From: Rhodospirillum sp.
GTDB taxonomy: Bacteria; Pseudomonadota; Alphaproteobacteria; Dongiales; Dongiaceae
Assembly (NCBI GenBank): GCA_013822765.1
Contig: PNKY01000009.1
Span: forward strand, 62,001 to 126,000
Reading direction: 5' to 3'
DNA length: 64,000 bases
The notes beneath the pieces are model-generated. The model was given only the letters and a program-made list of their open reading frames with translations, was not told where the DNA came from and did no database searches. Below, one piece after another: positions 42,166-51,102 of the stretch (position 1 is the stretch's first letter; each line of letters opens with the position of its first letter). Position numbers and translations under genes: made by a program.

Positions 42166-43107
42166 ATGACGGACATCAATCGGGCGGAGATAGACAAGGT
42201 TCATGCCGTGATCGCGCCGCACGTGCGCGAGACGCCGGTGGTGACGGCGGCGGCCGCCGATTTCGGCCTCGCCGGCGCGCCGATCGCCTTCAAGCTCGAG
42301 GTGCTGCAGCATGCCGGCAGCTTCAAGCCGCGCGGCGCCTTTGCCAACCTGCTGACGCGCGCCGTGCCCAAGGCGGGCGTGGTGGCGGCGTCCGGCGGCA
42401 ACCATGGCGCGGCGGTGGCGTTCGCGGCCAAGCGGCTCGCCATCCCGGCCAAAATCTTCATCCCGACCGTCGCCTCGCCCACCAAGATCGCGCAGATCCG
42501 CTCCTATGGCGCGGAGCTGGTGGTGGAGGGCGCGCGCTATGCCGACGCGCTGGCGTTGAGCCAGGATTGGGCGGCAAAGACCGGCGCGCTGCAGATCCAC
42601 GCTTTCGACCAGCCGGAGACTTTGCTGGGCCAGGGCAGCGTGGCGCGCGAGTTCGCGGCCCAGGCGCCGCAGGCGACCACCTGGCTGGTCGCGGTCGGCG
42701 GCGGCGGCTTGATCGGCGGCATGGCGGCTTGGAGCGCCGGCCGCACCAAGATCATCGCGGTCGAGCCGGAGGCGGCGCCGACGCTGCACATGGCGCGCGC
42801 AGCGGGCCACCCGGTCGAAGCGCCGGCCGGCGGCATCGCGGCGGATTCGCTGGCGCCGCGCCAGATCGGCAGCCTGATGTTCCCGATCGCCCAGCGCTAC
42901 GTCGCGGAGTCCGTGCTGGTGCCGGACGAGGCGATCCGCGAGGCGCAGCGCGTGTTGTGGCACGTGCTGCGCGTGGTGGCGGAGCCCGGCGGCGCCGCAG
43001 CCTTCGCCGCCTTGCTCAGCGGCGCCTACCAGCCGGCGCCCGATGAACGCGTTGGCGTGCTGGTATGCGGCGGCAATACGGTGGCGGTGGACTTCGATCG
43101 GTCGTAG
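42166..43107 (+). CDS. PLP-dependent threonine/serine dehydratase-like enzyme
   Basis: A 313-residue fold-type II PLP enzyme. Lys54 in HAGSFKPRGAF binds PLP, ASGGNHGAAVAFAAK cradles the substrate carboxylate, and VGGGGLIGGMAAW binds the phosphate. There is no ACT domain, so it is of the catabolic or serine racemase-like type. Divergent from ArsR, which may control it. Threonine or serine deamination is the likeliest reaction. Confidence 0.88.
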   Translation: MTDINRAEIDKVHAVIAPHVRETPVVTAAAADFGLAGAPIAFKLEVLQHAGSFKPRGAFANLLTRAVPKAGVVAASGGNHGAAVAFAAKRLAIPAKIFIPTVASPTKIAQIRSYGAELVVEGARYADALALSQDWAAKTGALQIHAFDQPETLLGQGSVAREFAAQAPQATTWLVAVGGGGLIGGMAAWSAGRTKIIAVEPEAAPTLHMARAAGHPVEAPAGGIAADSLAPRQIGSLMFPIAQRYVAESVLVPDEAIREAQRVLWHVLRVVAEPGGAAAFAALLSGAYQPAPDERVGVLVCGGNTVAVDFDRS

Positions 43108-43195
43108 AGCCCATCCGATCACAGCGGGGCACGTTCACTCGCCCGTCATGCCAAGTCTTGGGGTGGCGGAGTTTGATGATCGTGCGGAGCTTGCA

Positions 43196-43984
43196 CTAGT
43201 CCGCGAAATCCAGGATCACCGCGACGTGGTCCGACGGCTGTTTCCAGCTGCGCATGTCGCGGCGGATGCGGGCTTGTTTCAGGTCCTTCTGGAGGTCGGG
43301 CGTGACCCAGATGTGGTCGAGTCGGCGGCCGCGGTCGTTCCTGGTCCAGTCGGGCGAGCGGTAGCTCCACCAGGAGAACAACTTCTCGTTCTCCGGCACG
43401 AAGTGGCGCACGGCGTCGACCCACTTGCCGGCGGTCTTGATGCCGGTCAGCTTCTCGACCTCGACCGGCGTGTGGCTGACGATCTTGAGCAGCTGCTTGT
43501 GCGACCATACGTCGTGCTCCAACGGCGCGATGTTGAGATCGCCCACCATGACCGAGCGCTTCTTGTTGCGGCGGGTCTTGAAGTAGCCCTGCATCTCGTC
43601 CAGGAACTGGAGCTTGTGTGCGAACTTCACGTTCTTCTTCGGGTCGGGGACGTCGCCGCCGGCCGGCACGTAGAAATTCTGCAGGTCGAGATCGCCGCCC
43701 AGCACCACGCGGCCGTGCCTGGAATCGCCCTTGTCGCACCAGTTCTGCGGATCCTTGGCGAGGAACGGCAGGCGCGACAGGATGGCGACGCCGTTATAGC
43801 TCTTCATCCCGTGGCGCAGGATGTGGGGATAGCCCATCGCCTTCAGCGCGTCCTCCGGGAACTCGCTGTCCTGCACCTTGATCTCCTGCAGGCAGACGAC
43901 GTCGGGCTGCTCCTCCTTGACCAGGCGGCGCAGCAGGTCGAGGCGCATCCGCAGCGAATTGATGTTCCAGGAGACGAGACGCAT
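43196..43984 (-). CDS. xthA: exodeoxyribonuclease III
   Basis: A 262-residue DNA repair nuclease acting on abasic sites and 3' ends. MRLVSWNINSLRMRLDLLRR, VVCLQEIKVQDSEFPEDALK (catalytic Glu), GDLNIAPLEHDVW and the C-terminal WKQPSDHVAVILDF (Asp-His pair) define the family. Normal length. In many alphaproteobacteria it follows ftsK and lolA; here those genes lie 4 and 13 kb upstream on the same strand. Confidence 0.96.
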   Translation of the reverse strand: MRLVSWNINSLRMRLDLLRRLVKEEQPDVVCLQEIKVQDSEFPEDALKAMGYPHILRHGMKSYNGVAILSRLPFLAKDPQNWCDKGDSRHGRVVLGGDLDLQNFYVPAGGDVPDPKKNVKFAHKLQFLDEMQGYFKTRRNKKRSVMVGDLNIAPLEHDVWSHKQLLKIVSHTPVEVEKLTGIKTAGKWVDAVRHFVPENEKLFSWWSYRSPDWTRNDRGRRLDHIWVTPDLQKDLKQARIRRDMRSWKQPSDHVAVILDFAD

Positions 43985-44017
43985 GCGTTGGGGTCCAAAT
44001 TCCAGTGACGGCGGGCC

Positions 44018-45616
44018 TCAGGGCTCCGATTCTTCCGCGGCCTGCGGACGAACGTCATTGGGCCGTTCGCCGAGGTGGATGAGGATGATTCCATCCACCA
44101 CGCGCACCGAGCCCGCGGCCGGCCATATGGGCATTTCCTGGAGCGTCGGCAATACGGATTCGCGCGTCGCCTTGTTGATCCGCGTGAAATTGGAATAGCC
44201 GAGGATGGTCATGAACTGGACAATCCGGTGCGGGTTGCCGTTGTCCCATTCGAAGAACGAGGCGGACCAGGTGGAGCCGAACTCCCGGTAGCGGCTGTCG
44301 AACTCGTGCGGGCCGTAGACTTCGAGCGGGTAGGTCTTGCGGCGGTCGAAGTCGGGAACCTCGGCGACGATCCGCTGGTAGATCTGGGACGCGAGCGCCC
44401 GGTCGTGATCCAGCACCAGCCGCTTCTGCGCTTGCAGGCTCGAGAAGGTGTGGAGGCACTGGATGCAGACGACGACCACCAGCACGATGCCCACGCGCCG
44501 GAGCCAGCCGATGTGGCTGAACACCAGGGCCGCAGCAAAGAACCAGAAGACGTATGGGACCGAGACCAGGGTCCGAAGCGGCAGCCGGCCGCCCGAAACG
44601 GGATGGATCGCGAACGGGATCAGCGTCATGCCGAGCATGTAGAGGACGACGACCACGGTCGCGGTTCGGCCGTGATGCCGCGCGCGCGCCGCCAACGCGA
44701 TCATGCCGAGCAGGAGCAGCACCGGAACGGTGAGATAGCGGTAGCCATAGACAGAGCGCTTGCCGCCGTAGATCACCCAATAATCCCGCAGGATGTTCCG
44801 GATCACTTCCCCGGGCGATTCGATCAGCCGTTCGGGCCGCACGAAGCGGCCGGACATGCCCATCCTTTCGCCGATCATCCATTGCAGGCCGTAGTTGATC
44901 AGGTACGAGAGCACAACGCTCGCCACCAGCGCAGCCAGGAGATAGGCGTGCACCAGGAGAATGGTGCGCAGCGTCATTCCCGGTTCGCGCAGATAGCGCA
45001 GCAGGAAGATGCCGCAGCATCCCAGCGCGACCAGCAGGATCAGCGACTGGTAGACGCCGACCGCGCCGGCGCCGAGCAGCGCCTGCAAGGCCAGGAGACC
45101 GGCCAGCTTGCCGCGCCGGGCCGGCCGTTCCTCGAGCGTGTCCAGCGCGCGATCAAACACGTGCAATGCGAGGCAGGCGAGCAGGAGCGCGACGCCAAAG
45201 CTCGGCGTCACGAACGCGAAATCGAGCAGGAAGAACAGCGCGGGAAACGCGCTGAACAGCACGAACAGCAGCAGCACCCGCCAGTCCGCCAGATCGTACT
45301 CGTGGCGCCTGGCCACCACGATGTAGGCGAGGCTCGCCAGCCCACCGAACAGGAACAGCGGAAAGAACGGCATCACTGGGGGCGGCAGGAGGAAGCGCTC
45401 GATCACGTAGATCAGCCAGCGGTCCTGCCCCGCCCAGACCCCCTGGTCGTTGCGGAACAGCGCCTTCTCCTCGTCGATTGACAGCGAAAAGTTTGCGAGC
45501 TCGCTGAAATAGAAGACGATGAAGATCGCCCACAGGATCAGGAACGGGCGCCGGAAATCGCCCGGCTCGAACAGCCGCTTCGGCGCAGCCGCCGAACTGG
45601 AACCGAACAGCGTCAC
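44018..45616 (-). CDS. GtrII-like glucosyltransferase, integral membrane
   Basis: A 532-residue protein with about eleven hydrophobic helices and a periplasmic C-terminal part. ELANFSLSIDEEKALF, then GQDRWLIYVIERFL, match the acidic motif and GRW-like block of the glucosyl transferase GtrII family, which transfers glucose from a polyprenyl carrier to surface glycans. GTG 45616 is chosen because GAGGGGGGG lies just before it; an in-frame GTG at 45655 would give 13 more residues. No flippase or gtrA/gtrB genes are adjacent. Confidence 0.72.
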   Translation of the reverse strand: MTLFGSSSAAAPKRLFEPGDFRRPFLILWAIFIVFYFSELANFSLSIDEEKALFRNDQGVWAGQDRWLIYVIERFLLPPPVMPFFPLFLFGGLASLAYIVVARRHEYDLADWRVLLLFVLFSAFPALFFLLDFAFVTPSFGVALLLACLALHVFDRALDTLEERPARRGKLAGLLALQALLGAGAVGVYQSLILLVALGCCGIFLLRYLREPGMTLRTILLVHAYLLAALVASVVLSYLINYGLQWMIGERMGMSGRFVRPERLIESPGEVIRNILRDYWVIYGGKRSVYGYRYLTVPVLLLLGMIALAARARHHGRTATVVVVLYMLGMTLIPFAIHPVSGGRLPLRTLVSVPYVFWFFAAALVFSHIGWLRRVGIVLVVVVCIQCLHTFSSLQAQKRLVLDHDRALASQIYQRIVAEVPDFDRRKTYPLEVYGPHEFDSRYREFGSTWSASFFEWDNGNPHRIVQFMTILGYSNFTRINKATRESVLPTLQEMPIWPAAGSVRVVDGIILIHLGERPNDVRPQAAEESEP

Positions 45617-45725
45617 AATGTCCCCCCCTCGTGCGAGCGCAAAAAAGCCCCACACTTGCTGATGGCAAGCCCGCTGCGAGTATTACTGAATGTGGCGCGG
45701 CCGTGGAAGGGAGCCCCGAAAAAGC

Positions 45726-45760
45726 GAACGCCCGGCCAGGGGAGGACCGGGCGTTCTTTT
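45726..45760. terminator. bidirectional Rho-independent terminator
   Basis: A perfect 10-bp stem GAACGCCCGG/CCGGGCGTTC (45726-45735 and 45747-45756) with an 11-base loop. TTTT follows on the + strand, and on the - strand the stem is followed by GCTTTTTC. It can stop transcription from the peptidase C26 gene before the GtrII promoter. The surrounding gap 45617-45997 (381 bases) contains no convincing gene, but an AT-rich stretch at 45835-45960 could hold promoters. Confidence 0.7.
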
Positions 45761-45959
45761 CTCCGTTGTCGGAGCCCAGGGGCGGTGGGGGAGACCGCTT
45801 CCTGGGAAAACCGCAGCCATTGCGGCCACGGCTATCTGCTCTGATATTTTATGTGGCAATGCTTTCCAAAGTTTCAACACCGCACTTCAAGATTCCGCTC
45901 ACAAAATCGCGATGCCTTGAAATCGCTGCTTAAAGCCTAGGATCGCGCACTAGTCTTTG

Positions 45960-45985
45960 GTCGTACATCCTTATTTGCGTACGAC
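45960..45985. terminator. hairpin after the peptidase C26 gene
   Basis: GTCGTAC (45960-45966) and GTACGAC (45979-45985) form a 7-bp stem with a 12-base AT-rich loop, 12 bases after the stop of the peptidase gene on the - strand. No T-run follows, so the terminator role is tentative. Confidence 0.4.
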
Positions 45986-45997
45986 GTCCTGTGAAAC

Positions 45998-46804
45998 CTA
46001 CGCTGCCGCGCCAGCCCCGGACGCACGCGTCGACGCACGACCGAGGCGCTGTTGACGGCGCGCGCGAGCAGCCGCGCCGAACGCTCTGAAAAGCGCCATG
46101 GAATCAGCGTTCTCGGTGACGCGGAACTCGGGGTGCCACTGCGCGCCGAGGCAAAAACCGGCGTGGTCCTTGAGGCTCACCGCCTCGATGACCCCATCGT
46201 CGGCGCGGCCTTCCACGAAGAGTCGATCGGCCGGCTTGGCGATGCCTTGCCAATGCAGCGAATTCACCTCGGTCTCGGTCTTGCCGAAGATGCGCGCGAA
46301 CTTGCCGCCGGCCTGGAACGTGACCTTGTGTCGCGGCCCATACATCTCGTCGTACGGCACGTTCTCCGGCGCGCGGTGATCAAGGCGCCCGTCGGCGAGA
46401 TGGACCTGGGTGTCGAGCGTGCCGCCGAGCGCGACATTGAGTTCCTGGAAGCCGCGGCAGATGCAAAGGATCGGCACCTGACGCTCGATCGCGGCGCGAA
46501 TCAGCGGCAGCGTCACGGCATCGCGCCCGGGATCCTGCGGCGATTCCGGCCGGTCCGGCGCGCCGGCATAGTGATGTACCGCGACATTCGACGGGCTGCC
46601 GGTGAACAGCACGGCATCGACCTGGTCCAGCAGCGCGGCCGGTTCCAGCACCGGCCCCAGCGCCGGGAAGGACAGCGGAAAAACGCCGGCGCCGTCGATC
46701 AGCCCGGTCAGATATTTCTCGCCGACCGTGTGATAGTTCTGGCCGTCGATCGGCTTCACGCACATCGGCACGGCGACGATCGGCGCGTCGTTGGGCAGCT
46801 TCAT
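45998..46804 (-). CDS. gamma-glutamyl-gamma-aminobutyrate hydrolase-family peptidase C26
   Basis: A 268-residue class I glutamine amidotransferase-like hydrolase (PuuD type). VLFTGSPSNV leads to the nucleophile in CICRGFQELNVALGGTL, and AQWHPEF supplies the His and Glu. HKVTFQAGGKFARIF and EVNSLHWQGI are family blocks. It would cleave gamma-glutamyl amides, for example of polyamine degradation. ATG 46804 is used. Convergent with nothing; a bidirectional terminator lies downstream. Confidence 0.88.
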   Translation of the reverse strand: MKLPNDAPIVAVPMCVKPIDGQNYHTVGEKYLTGLIDGAGVFPLSFPALGPVLEPAALLDQVDAVLFTGSPSNVAVHHYAGAPDRPESPQDPGRDAVTLPLIRAAIERQVPILCICRGFQELNVALGGTLDTQVHLADGRLDHRAPENVPYDEMYGPRHKVTFQAGGKFARIFGKTETEVNSLHWQGIAKPADRLFVEGRADDGVIEAVSLKDHAGFCLGAQWHPEFRVTENADSMALFRAFGAAARARRQQRLGRASTRASGAGAAA

Positions 46805-46963
46805 CTCTGGCTCCGGCCCTGATCCCTGCAGGGTCATTAAGGAAGTCGGGTTGAATCTAGGACGGCCCTGGCCCTGCGACAAACGCAGCCGGCGCATATC
46901 AGGTATCGGGCAAAGCCGCGGGCGTTCTTACGAAACCCCGATTCCTGGCTATATTCCAATCCC

Positions 46964-47767
46964 ATGGGAGATCCTCTGTGGCAGGACCTGCTGGTGGCCA
47001 AGGGGGCGATCGTGGCCGGGTGGATCGTGCTGGCGCTGGCGGTCGAGCAATGGCGGCCTGCCGCCCCGCCGCCCATCCACCTGGCCGGCTATGGCGCGGC
47101 CTGGTTCGCGCGCTGGGGGCGCAATCTCGGCTTCTTCATCCTCAACGGCGCGCTGTCGACCCTGTTCGTCCTGCCGGTCACTATCTGGGCGGCGCTGCAC
47201 GCGCCGTGGAGCCGGGCGGAACTGATGGGCTGGCCGGCCTGGGCGTGGCTGCCGCTCGACATCCTGCTGCTCGATCTGTGGATCTACTGGTGGCACCGCG
47301 CCAACCATGAATGGCGGTTCCTGTGGCGCTTCCACGAGGTGCATCACCGCGACCGGCACCTCGACGCCACCACCGCGCTGCGCTTCCATTTCGGCGAGGT
47401 CGCGTTGTCGGCGGGCGCTCGGGCCCTGGCGATCCTGGCGTTCGCCATCCCGCTGACCTCGGTGGTGCTGTTCGAGGTCCTGGTGATCGTGGCGTCGGTG
47501 TTCCACCACGCCAACTGGCGGATCCCCCCGGCGATCGAGCGACGGCTGGCGCGCCTCATCATCACACCATGGCGCCACTGGGTGCATCACCACCGCATGC
47601 GCGCCGACACCGATTCGACCTACGGCACGATCTTCAGCTTCTGGGACCGCTGGTTCGGCACCACAACGCCGACCGAACGCCAGCGGCTGATGCCGCTCGG
47701 CGTCGAAGGCCAGGAGGAGCTGCCGATGATCGCGCTGATCGGGCGGCCGACAGCCAGGGACCGGTAG
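46964..47767 (+). CDS. fatty acid hydroxylase/sterol desaturase-family protein
   Basis: A 267-residue membrane di-iron protein. The histidine boxes are WWHRANHE, FHEVHHRD and HHANW followed by WRHWVHHHRM, the usual eight-His set of the superfamily. Four membrane helices surround them. It hydroxylates or desaturates a lipid, for example a hopanoid, carotenoid or fatty acid; the substrate is not evident. It runs convergently toward lolA with 7 bases between stops. Confidence 0.9.
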   Translation: MGDPLWQDLLVAKGAIVAGWIVLALAVEQWRPAAPPPIHLAGYGAAWFARWGRNLGFFILNGALSTLFVLPVTIWAALHAPWSRAELMGWPAWAWLPLDILLLDLWIYWWHRANHEWRFLWRFHEVHHRDRHLDATTALRFHFGEVALSAGARALAILAFAIPLTSVVLFEVLVIVASVFHHANWRIPPAIERRLARLIITPWRHWVHHHRMRADTDSTYGTIFSFWDRWFGTTTPTERQRLMPLGVEGQEELPMIALIGRPTARDR

Positions 47768-47774
47768 TCGGTGA

Positions 47775-48452
47775 CTACTTGATCCGTTCCTTCTTGCGCG
47801 GGGTCGCGAACAAAGCGGGCGCGAGCGTCCCGCCGAACTCGGTATTGAACAGGCCGACCCGCACCTCGGTGCCGGCCGGATCGGTGATGGTCCATTGGCG
47901 GAGCTCGAGCGGGTTGTCGCCGAGCTCGAGCTCGACCGAGCCGGCGTCCGGCTCGTCCGACTGCACCATGCCGATCAGGATCGCGTTGGCGGCCTTCTTG
48001 AAGGTGGTGACGGTGACGTCGCCGCCCAGCTTCACGTCGTCGCGCAGCAGGAACCACATCGGCGAGAGCTTCAGCGGCACCTGCTCGATGTGATTGAGCT
48101 CGGCGTCGTAGTAGGACAGCAGCGTGCCGTCGGCGATCAGCAGGATCTCGGACGGCGGATCGTATTCGACCCGCAGGCGGCCCGGCCTGCGCAGGTAGAT
48201 GCGCCCGAAGGAAATGCCCTCGCCTTCGGTGACTTGCTGGAAGCTGGCCTTCATGGTGCTGACGGAATTGAGATAGCCCTCGACCCGCGCGATGTCGGCC
48301 TTGTCGGCGTCGCTCAGCTGCGCGGCCTGGTTCGCCGCCTGGGCGCGCACGATCCGGGGCATGGCGAGGCCAAGCGCGGCGGCGCCAAGGAGGCCGGCGC
48401 CGGCCTGCAGCAGGCGGCGGCGGTGGAGCGAGGGCTGCTTGAAGCTTTTCAT
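47775..48452 (-). CDS. lolA: outer-membrane lipoprotein carrier protein LolA family
   Basis: A 225-residue periplasmic carrier. The signal has a twin-arginine look (HRRRLLQAGAGLLGAAALGL), unusual for LolA, which generally uses Sec. The mature part starts near residue 38 and shows MKASFQQVTEGEGISFGRIY, RPGRLRVEYDPPSEILLIAD and LSYYDAELNHIEQVPLK. ATG 48452 is used, not the upstream frame. It shares strand with ftsK and xthA, as in related genomes where the three adjoin. Confidence 0.88.
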   Translation of the reverse strand: MKSFKQPSLHRRRLLQAGAGLLGAAALGLAMPRIVRAQAANQAAQLSDADKADIARVEGYLNSVSTMKASFQQVTEGEGISFGRIYLRRPGRLRVEYDPPSEILLIADGTLLSYYDAELNHIEQVPLKLSPMWFLLRDDVKLGGDVTVTTFKKAANAILIGMVQSDEPDAGSVELELGDNPLELRQWTITDPAGTEVRVGLFNTEFGGTLAPALFATPRKKERIK

Positions 48453-48693
48453 GCGATCCAATCGGGTCAGTTCGATCCGGTCATACAACGGCGAGACATA
48501 TAGGAGGTTGCGCGGCCCTTTGTCACGGCCGGCGGGATCACGATCCCGCCACCGCGCGCTAACCTATTAAGCATTTGAAATAGTGTCCTTTTGAGGGCGC
48601 AGATCGGCCGGCTCGGAGGCGCTGTTCAGGAATGCTTAACCGCCCTCTCCGATACTGCCGGCAGGCAGGCACTCCAGGAAAACCCGCACCACC

Positions 48694-49833
48694 ATGTCGC
48701 TATCGGCTGTATCTCCCTCAGCATCGGGCGCCCGCGGGCTGCTGTGGGACGGCTTCATCGCCTCCCTGCGCGAGAACAGCCCGCTCATCCTGTTCATATT
48801 CATCTATGGCCTCGCTCCGGTGCTGGTCTACAGCCAGGTCGAGATCCCGGTCGCGCCATACCACGACATCCTGACGTCCTATGTCGGGTTCTTCGCGATG
48901 GCGGGGGTGTCCGGTTTCGGGGCTTTCGCGCTCTGGTATCTCTACAATTCGCGCGTCCGCAAGGTGAAGAACTTCCAGGCGGTGGCGTGGCAGCGCATCC
49001 GCACCGATTTCCTGCGCCGCGAGCGCCTGCTGCTGGCGCTGCCGGTGCTGGCGTTGTGGCCGGTCACCGCCAGCGGCTTCACCTATCTCAAGTCAGTCAT
49101 TCCGCTGGTGCATCCGTTCTATCTCGATCCCGCGCTTGCCGGGTGGGATCGCACGCTGCATTTCGGGATCGATCCCTGGCGCTACCTGCAGCCGGTGCTC
49201 GGCTACGCGCCCATCACCTACCTGATCGGCTTCGGCTACACGCTGTGGTTCCTGATCCTGCAGGCGGTCCTGGTGCTGCAGGCGGGGGCCAGCGGCAACC
49301 GCAAGCGGCGGCTGCAGTTCCTGCTGACCATGGCGCTGGCCTGGGCAGTGGTCGGCAGCCTGATGGCCATGATCATGAGCTCGGTCGGCCCGTGCTATTT
49401 CGGCCTGGTCTACGACGGGCCCAATCCGTTCGCCGAGCAGGTCGCCTATCTGCGCGGCGTCGCCGCCAGCGTCGCCGAGACCGTCCGCCTGCCCTTCTCC
49501 ACCACGGTGCTGCAGGACATGCTGTGGCGGAGCTATTCGACCAACGATTTCGGCATGGTGCGTGGCATCTCCGCGGCGCCCAGCATGCACATCGCCTCGA
49601 CCTGGATCATCGCGCGGCTGGCCTGGGACATGGGCAAGGCTGCGCGCATCGCCGGCTGCACCTTCCTCGGCTTCATCTTCATCGGCTCGATCCATCTCGG
49701 CTGGCACTACGCCATCGACGGCTACATGTCGGTCGTGCTCGCCTGGCTGCTGTGGCGCACGGTCGGATGGCTGCTGAACCGTCCGGCGGTGCAGGCCTTC
49801 CTGTGGCCGGCCGACGCGGACAAGGCGCGCTAG
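48694..49833 (+). CDS. PAP2_3 membrane phosphatase/inositol phosphotransferase-like (copy 1)
   Basis: A 379-residue membrane protein with about eight helices. The C-terminal catalytic motifs are GISAAPSMHIAS (PSMH, phosphate His) and SIHLGWHYAIDGY (second His and Asp), as in PAP2 enzymes related to inositol phosphorylceramide synthases. The N-terminal half carries ASLRENSPLILFIFIYG. It should act on lipid phosphates or transfer a phospho-head group outside the membrane. The next gene starts at once after the stop and is a paralogue. Confidence 0.85.
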   Translation: MSLSAVSPSASGARGLLWDGFIASLRENSPLILFIFIYGLAPVLVYSQVEIPVAPYHDILTSYVGFFAMAGVSGFGAFALWYLYNSRVRKVKNFQAVAWQRIRTDFLRRERLLLALPVLALWPVTASGFTYLKSVIPLVHPFYLDPALAGWDRTLHFGIDPWRYLQPVLGYAPITYLIGFGYTLWFLILQAVLVLQAGASGNRKRRLQFLLTMALAWAVVGSLMAMIMSSVGPCYFGLVYDGPNPFAEQVAYLRGVAASVAETVRLPFSTTVLQDMLWRSYSTNDFGMVRGISAAPSMHIASTWIIARLAWDMGKAARIAGCTFLGFIFIGSIHLGWHYAIDGYMSVVLAWLLWRTVGWLLNRPAVQAFLWPADADKAR

Positions 49834-50970
49834 ATGCCGACGTCGATCGACCTCTCCGACTCACTGCCGCCGGCACGGTCCGGCTGGCGCGCCAGCATCG
49901 TCGCCTCGCTGCGCGAGAACAGCCCGGTGTACCTGCTGATCGTGCTCTACCTGATCGGCGCGGATTCGCTGTCGGCCTGGGTCGGCACGCCGCACCGCTC
50001 GTTCGACCGCATCGGGCCGAGCTACCAAGGCTACATCGCGGTCTGCACCGCGGCGCTCGCCTTCGCCTTCATCATATGGATCGTGCATCTCTCGCTGGTG
50101 CGCAAGATCTCGATCCAGACCCGCGAGGCGTGGCGCCTGGTCCGCACCGAGTTCTTCAGCCGCGAGCGCATCCTGCTGGCGCTGCCGATCCTCGCGATCT
50201 GGCCGGTGCTGGCGCGCGCCTTCTCGCTGGTGAAGGCGCTGATCCCGGCGATCCATCCGTACTCGCTCGATCCGCTCTTCCACCAGCTCGACCGCACGCT
50301 GCATTTCGGCTACGACCCGTGGACGCTGCTGCAGCCGATCCTCGGCTATCCGGTCGTCACCTGGGGCATCGATTTCCTCTACGCGCTGTGGCTGTTCGTG
50401 ATGTATTTCGCGATCCTGCTGCAGATCACCTCGACCCGCGACCGCCGCCTGCGCGCGCAGTTCCTGATCGTGAGCGTGCTGGCCTGGACCGTGCTCGGCG
50501 GCGCCGGCGCGATGCTGCTCAGCTCCGCCGGCCCATGCTACTATGCGCTGGTGGTCGGCACGCCCGATCCTTATGCCGCGCAGATGGCGTACCTGCGTGA
50601 GTCGGTGCAAGGCACGGTGGTTCTCGGCCAAGAGATCGTCCTTGTCGCGCTCCGGGTGCAGGACATGCTGTGGGACTTCTACCAGGCCGGCGATTTCGGC
50701 TTCGGCCATGGCATCTCGGCTGCGCCCAGCATGCATGTGGCCTCGACCTGGATGATCGCGCGCATGGCGCAATGCTACGGCCGGCGCGCCGCGATCGCAG
50801 GCTGGAGCTTCTTCGGAATCATCTTCGTCGGCTCGATCCATCTCGGCTGGCACTACGCGATCGACGGCTACATCTCGATCATCTCGATCTGGGCGCTGTG
50901 GCGCCTCGCCGGCTGGTGGCTCGACCGGCCGCGAGTCAAGGCGTTCCTGTTCTCGACCGCGCGCGCGTAA
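49834..50970 (+). CDS. PAP2_3 membrane phosphatase/inositol phosphotransferase-like (copy 2)
   Basis: A 378-residue paralogue with no base between the two genes. It repeats SLRENSPVYLLIVLYLIGA, HQLDRTLHFGYDPWTLLQPI, GISAAPSMHVAS and SIHLGWHYAIDGYIS. All catalytic residues of the PAP2 motif are kept in both copies. The pair may make a heteromer or handle two related lipids. With the sulfotransferase-like gene next door it suggests envelope lipid or glycan decoration. Confidence 0.85.
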   Translation: MPTSIDLSDSLPPARSGWRASIVASLRENSPVYLLIVLYLIGADSLSAWVGTPHRSFDRIGPSYQGYIAVCTAALAFAFIIWIVHLSLVRKISIQTREAWRLVRTEFFSRERILLALPILAIWPVLARAFSLVKALIPAIHPYSLDPLFHQLDRTLHFGYDPWTLLQPILGYPVVTWGIDFLYALWLFVMYFAILLQITSTRDRRLRAQFLIVSVLAWTVLGGAGAMLLSSAGPCYYALVVGTPDPYAAQMAYLRESVQGTVVLGQEIVLVALRVQDMLWDFYQAGDFGFGHGISAAPSMHVASTWMIARMAQCYGRRAAIAGWSFFGIIFVGSIHLGWHYAIDGYISIISIWALWRLAGWWLDRPRVKAFLFSTARA

Positions 50971-51102
50971 GGCTCGCTGAAACTCGTGCTCCCAGATTGA
51001 GTCAACGTGCGGACCTAAGCGGCCTACGTTTGAGAGATAAGACGCGCAAGATCTGTCCAAACGAGGGACGCTTCGATCTATAGGCCAGTGACGCCCCGCG
51101 CC

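Noticed and set aside
45631..45933. Small open frames in the gap before the GtrII-like gene
   Set aside because: They read through the terminator stem, have no ribosome-binding site and no recognisable pattern.
17541..50990. Shared 13-mer CTGAAACTCGTGC after PAS_5 copy 1 and after PAP2_3 copy 2
   Set aside because: No symmetry, no further similarity and only two copies; probably chance or a trivial 3' remnant.
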